Origin: Streptomyces vilmorinianum
Lineage (GTDB): Bacteria; Actinomycetota; Actinomycetes; Streptomycetales; Streptomycetaceae
Direction of reading: 5' to 3'
Length of the DNA stretch: 64,000 bases
NCBI RefSeq assembly: GCF_005517195.1
Contig: NZ_CP040244.1
Coordinates: forward strand, 4,606,001-4,670,000
The first letter of the stretch is position 1; every line of letters begins with the position of its first letter. This document shows, one piece after another, positions 63,470 to 64,000 of the stretch. The position numbers and the translations under genes are program-made. The notes beneath the pieces are model-generated. The model ran no database searches, was not told the DNA's origin, and saw only the letters and a program-made list of their open reading frames with translations.

Positions 63470-64000
63470 TCATCCACCAGCGGGTACGTGCCCGGGGCGC
63501 GGGCGCACGCGCCCGAGGGCCAGCAGGTAGGGGACGTCCATGACGAGGCGTCCGTCGGCGGCCAGGTTGTGCGCCGTGAACAGCGCGTTCAGTGCGGTAC
63601 GGGCCCGGCCCCAGGAGCCGGCCGCCTCCAGCGCCGCGCGGTGGGCGCGCAGCGGGCCCGGCTTGTTCTCGAAGACGGCGACAGCGTGCGCCACCGAGGG
63701 GTAGGTGACGCGAACCCGTCGCTCCTCGGTTCGCAGGTCCACGGAGAGCGGCTCGAACCAGGCCCCGAGATGCGCGGGATCACCCCAGCGGGTGGGCGGC
63801 GGCCCGTCCGGCGGGCGGGGCAGGTACCGGGTGACGGTCGGCGCGATCCGGCCCATGGCTCCCGCGGGCGTCCAGGAGGCGACGGCCACGAGCCCGCCGG
63901 GGCGGCAGACCCGGGCCAGTTCGGCGGCGGCCCGGGGAGCGTCGGGGGCGAACATCACGCCGAAGGTGGACAGCACCAGGTCGAAGGCCCCGCGCGGGAA
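63470..64000 (-). CDS. Class I SAM-dependent methyltransferase (partial, cut by window edge)
   Basis: The C-terminal part of a class I methyltransferase; the N-terminus with the SAM-binding GxGxG loop lies beyond 64000. Visible motifs are post-I/IV segment FDLVLSTFGVMFAPDAPRAAAELARVCRPGGLVAVASWTPAGAMGRI, typical of UbiE/MenG-like and small-molecule methyltransferases. A substrate-lid region with WGDPAHLGAWFEPLSVDL follows. The frame stays open to the window edge. Substrate unknown. Confidence 0.82.
   Translation of the reverse strand, partial: FPRGAFDLVLSTFGVMFAPDAPRAAAELARVCRPGGLVAVASWTPAGAMGRIAPTVTRYLPRPPDGPPPTRWGDPAHLGAWFEPLSVDLRTEERRVRVTYPSVAHAVAVFENKPGPLRAHRAALEAAGSWGRARTALNALFTAHNLAADGRLVMDVPYLLALGRVRPRPGHVPAGG

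Overview
The window is high-GC actinobacterial chromosome, almost certainly Streptomyces or a close relative. The support is the very strong G/C bias at third codon positions, GTG and TTG starts, a conservon (sensor kinase-like / roadblock / DUF742 / small GTPase operon), a SpoIIE-type phosphatase with sensor and ATPase domains, a large LuxR ATPase regulator, two cytochromes P450, twin-arginine and Sec-exported hydrolases, and several regulators sitting divergently next to their likely targets. No rRNA, CRISPR array, intact transposon, prophage or large biosynthetic cluster is visible. Two identical tRNA-Pro(GGG) genes lie 37.5 kb apart.

Layout. 0-9.3 kb: ketopantoate reductase-like enzyme, an esterase gene with its catalytic core deleted, a glycine/inosamine-type amidinotransferase, small glycan-binding-like and VOC proteins, a universal stress protein with a 9-bp repeat tail, a degenerate MBL-fold protein, a secreted endonuclease I and a Tat-exported polysaccharide lyase 8. 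9.3-17.3 kb: a decayed subtilisin fragment, a membrane methyltransferase overlapping a GT-C membrane glycosyltransferase, TetR with a divergent NAD(P)-binding protein and an HLD-II haloalkane dehalogenase, and the SpoIIE phosphatase. 17.4-25.2 kb: tRNA-Pro, DUF309, P450, DUF488, a TetR-controlled PAP2/DMT pair with very clear divergent promoters, and a MerR / SPFH / NAD-kinase-like module. 25.2-30.9 kb: a 34-bp minisatellite, a secreted subtilisin with a P-domain, and the LuxR-type ATPase.

30.9-39.2 kb is the most interesting block. It holds an intracellular caspase-like peptidase, divergent from a signal-less DNA/RNA non-specific endonuclease, then a 1753-residue two-NTPase STAND protein ending in a trypsin-like protease domain, then a second trypsin-like protease. 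I interpret it as a candidate NTP-dependent, protease-based immune or cell-death system. That is inference from domain logic, not demonstrated.

39.2-54.6 kb: MDR oxidoreductase and GlxA-type regulator with a PfpI protein, NTF2-like protein, a GT-C-like membrane protein whose frame runs antisense through an ABC exporter, a second P450, a TPR protein, HutD-like protein, the proton-translocating transhydrogenase pntAB, a kinase remnant and a DUF4246 protein. 54.9-64 kb: the second tRNA-Pro, a split transketolase pair behind a SoxR-type operator, YjbR-like protein, an acyl-CoA dehydrogenase lacking the usual catalytic glutamate, a complete conservon ending in a GAF protein, and a partial methyltransferase.

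Starts were chosen by ribosome-binding site and family N-terminus. All functional names come from reading the protein sequences; nothing was searched against a database.
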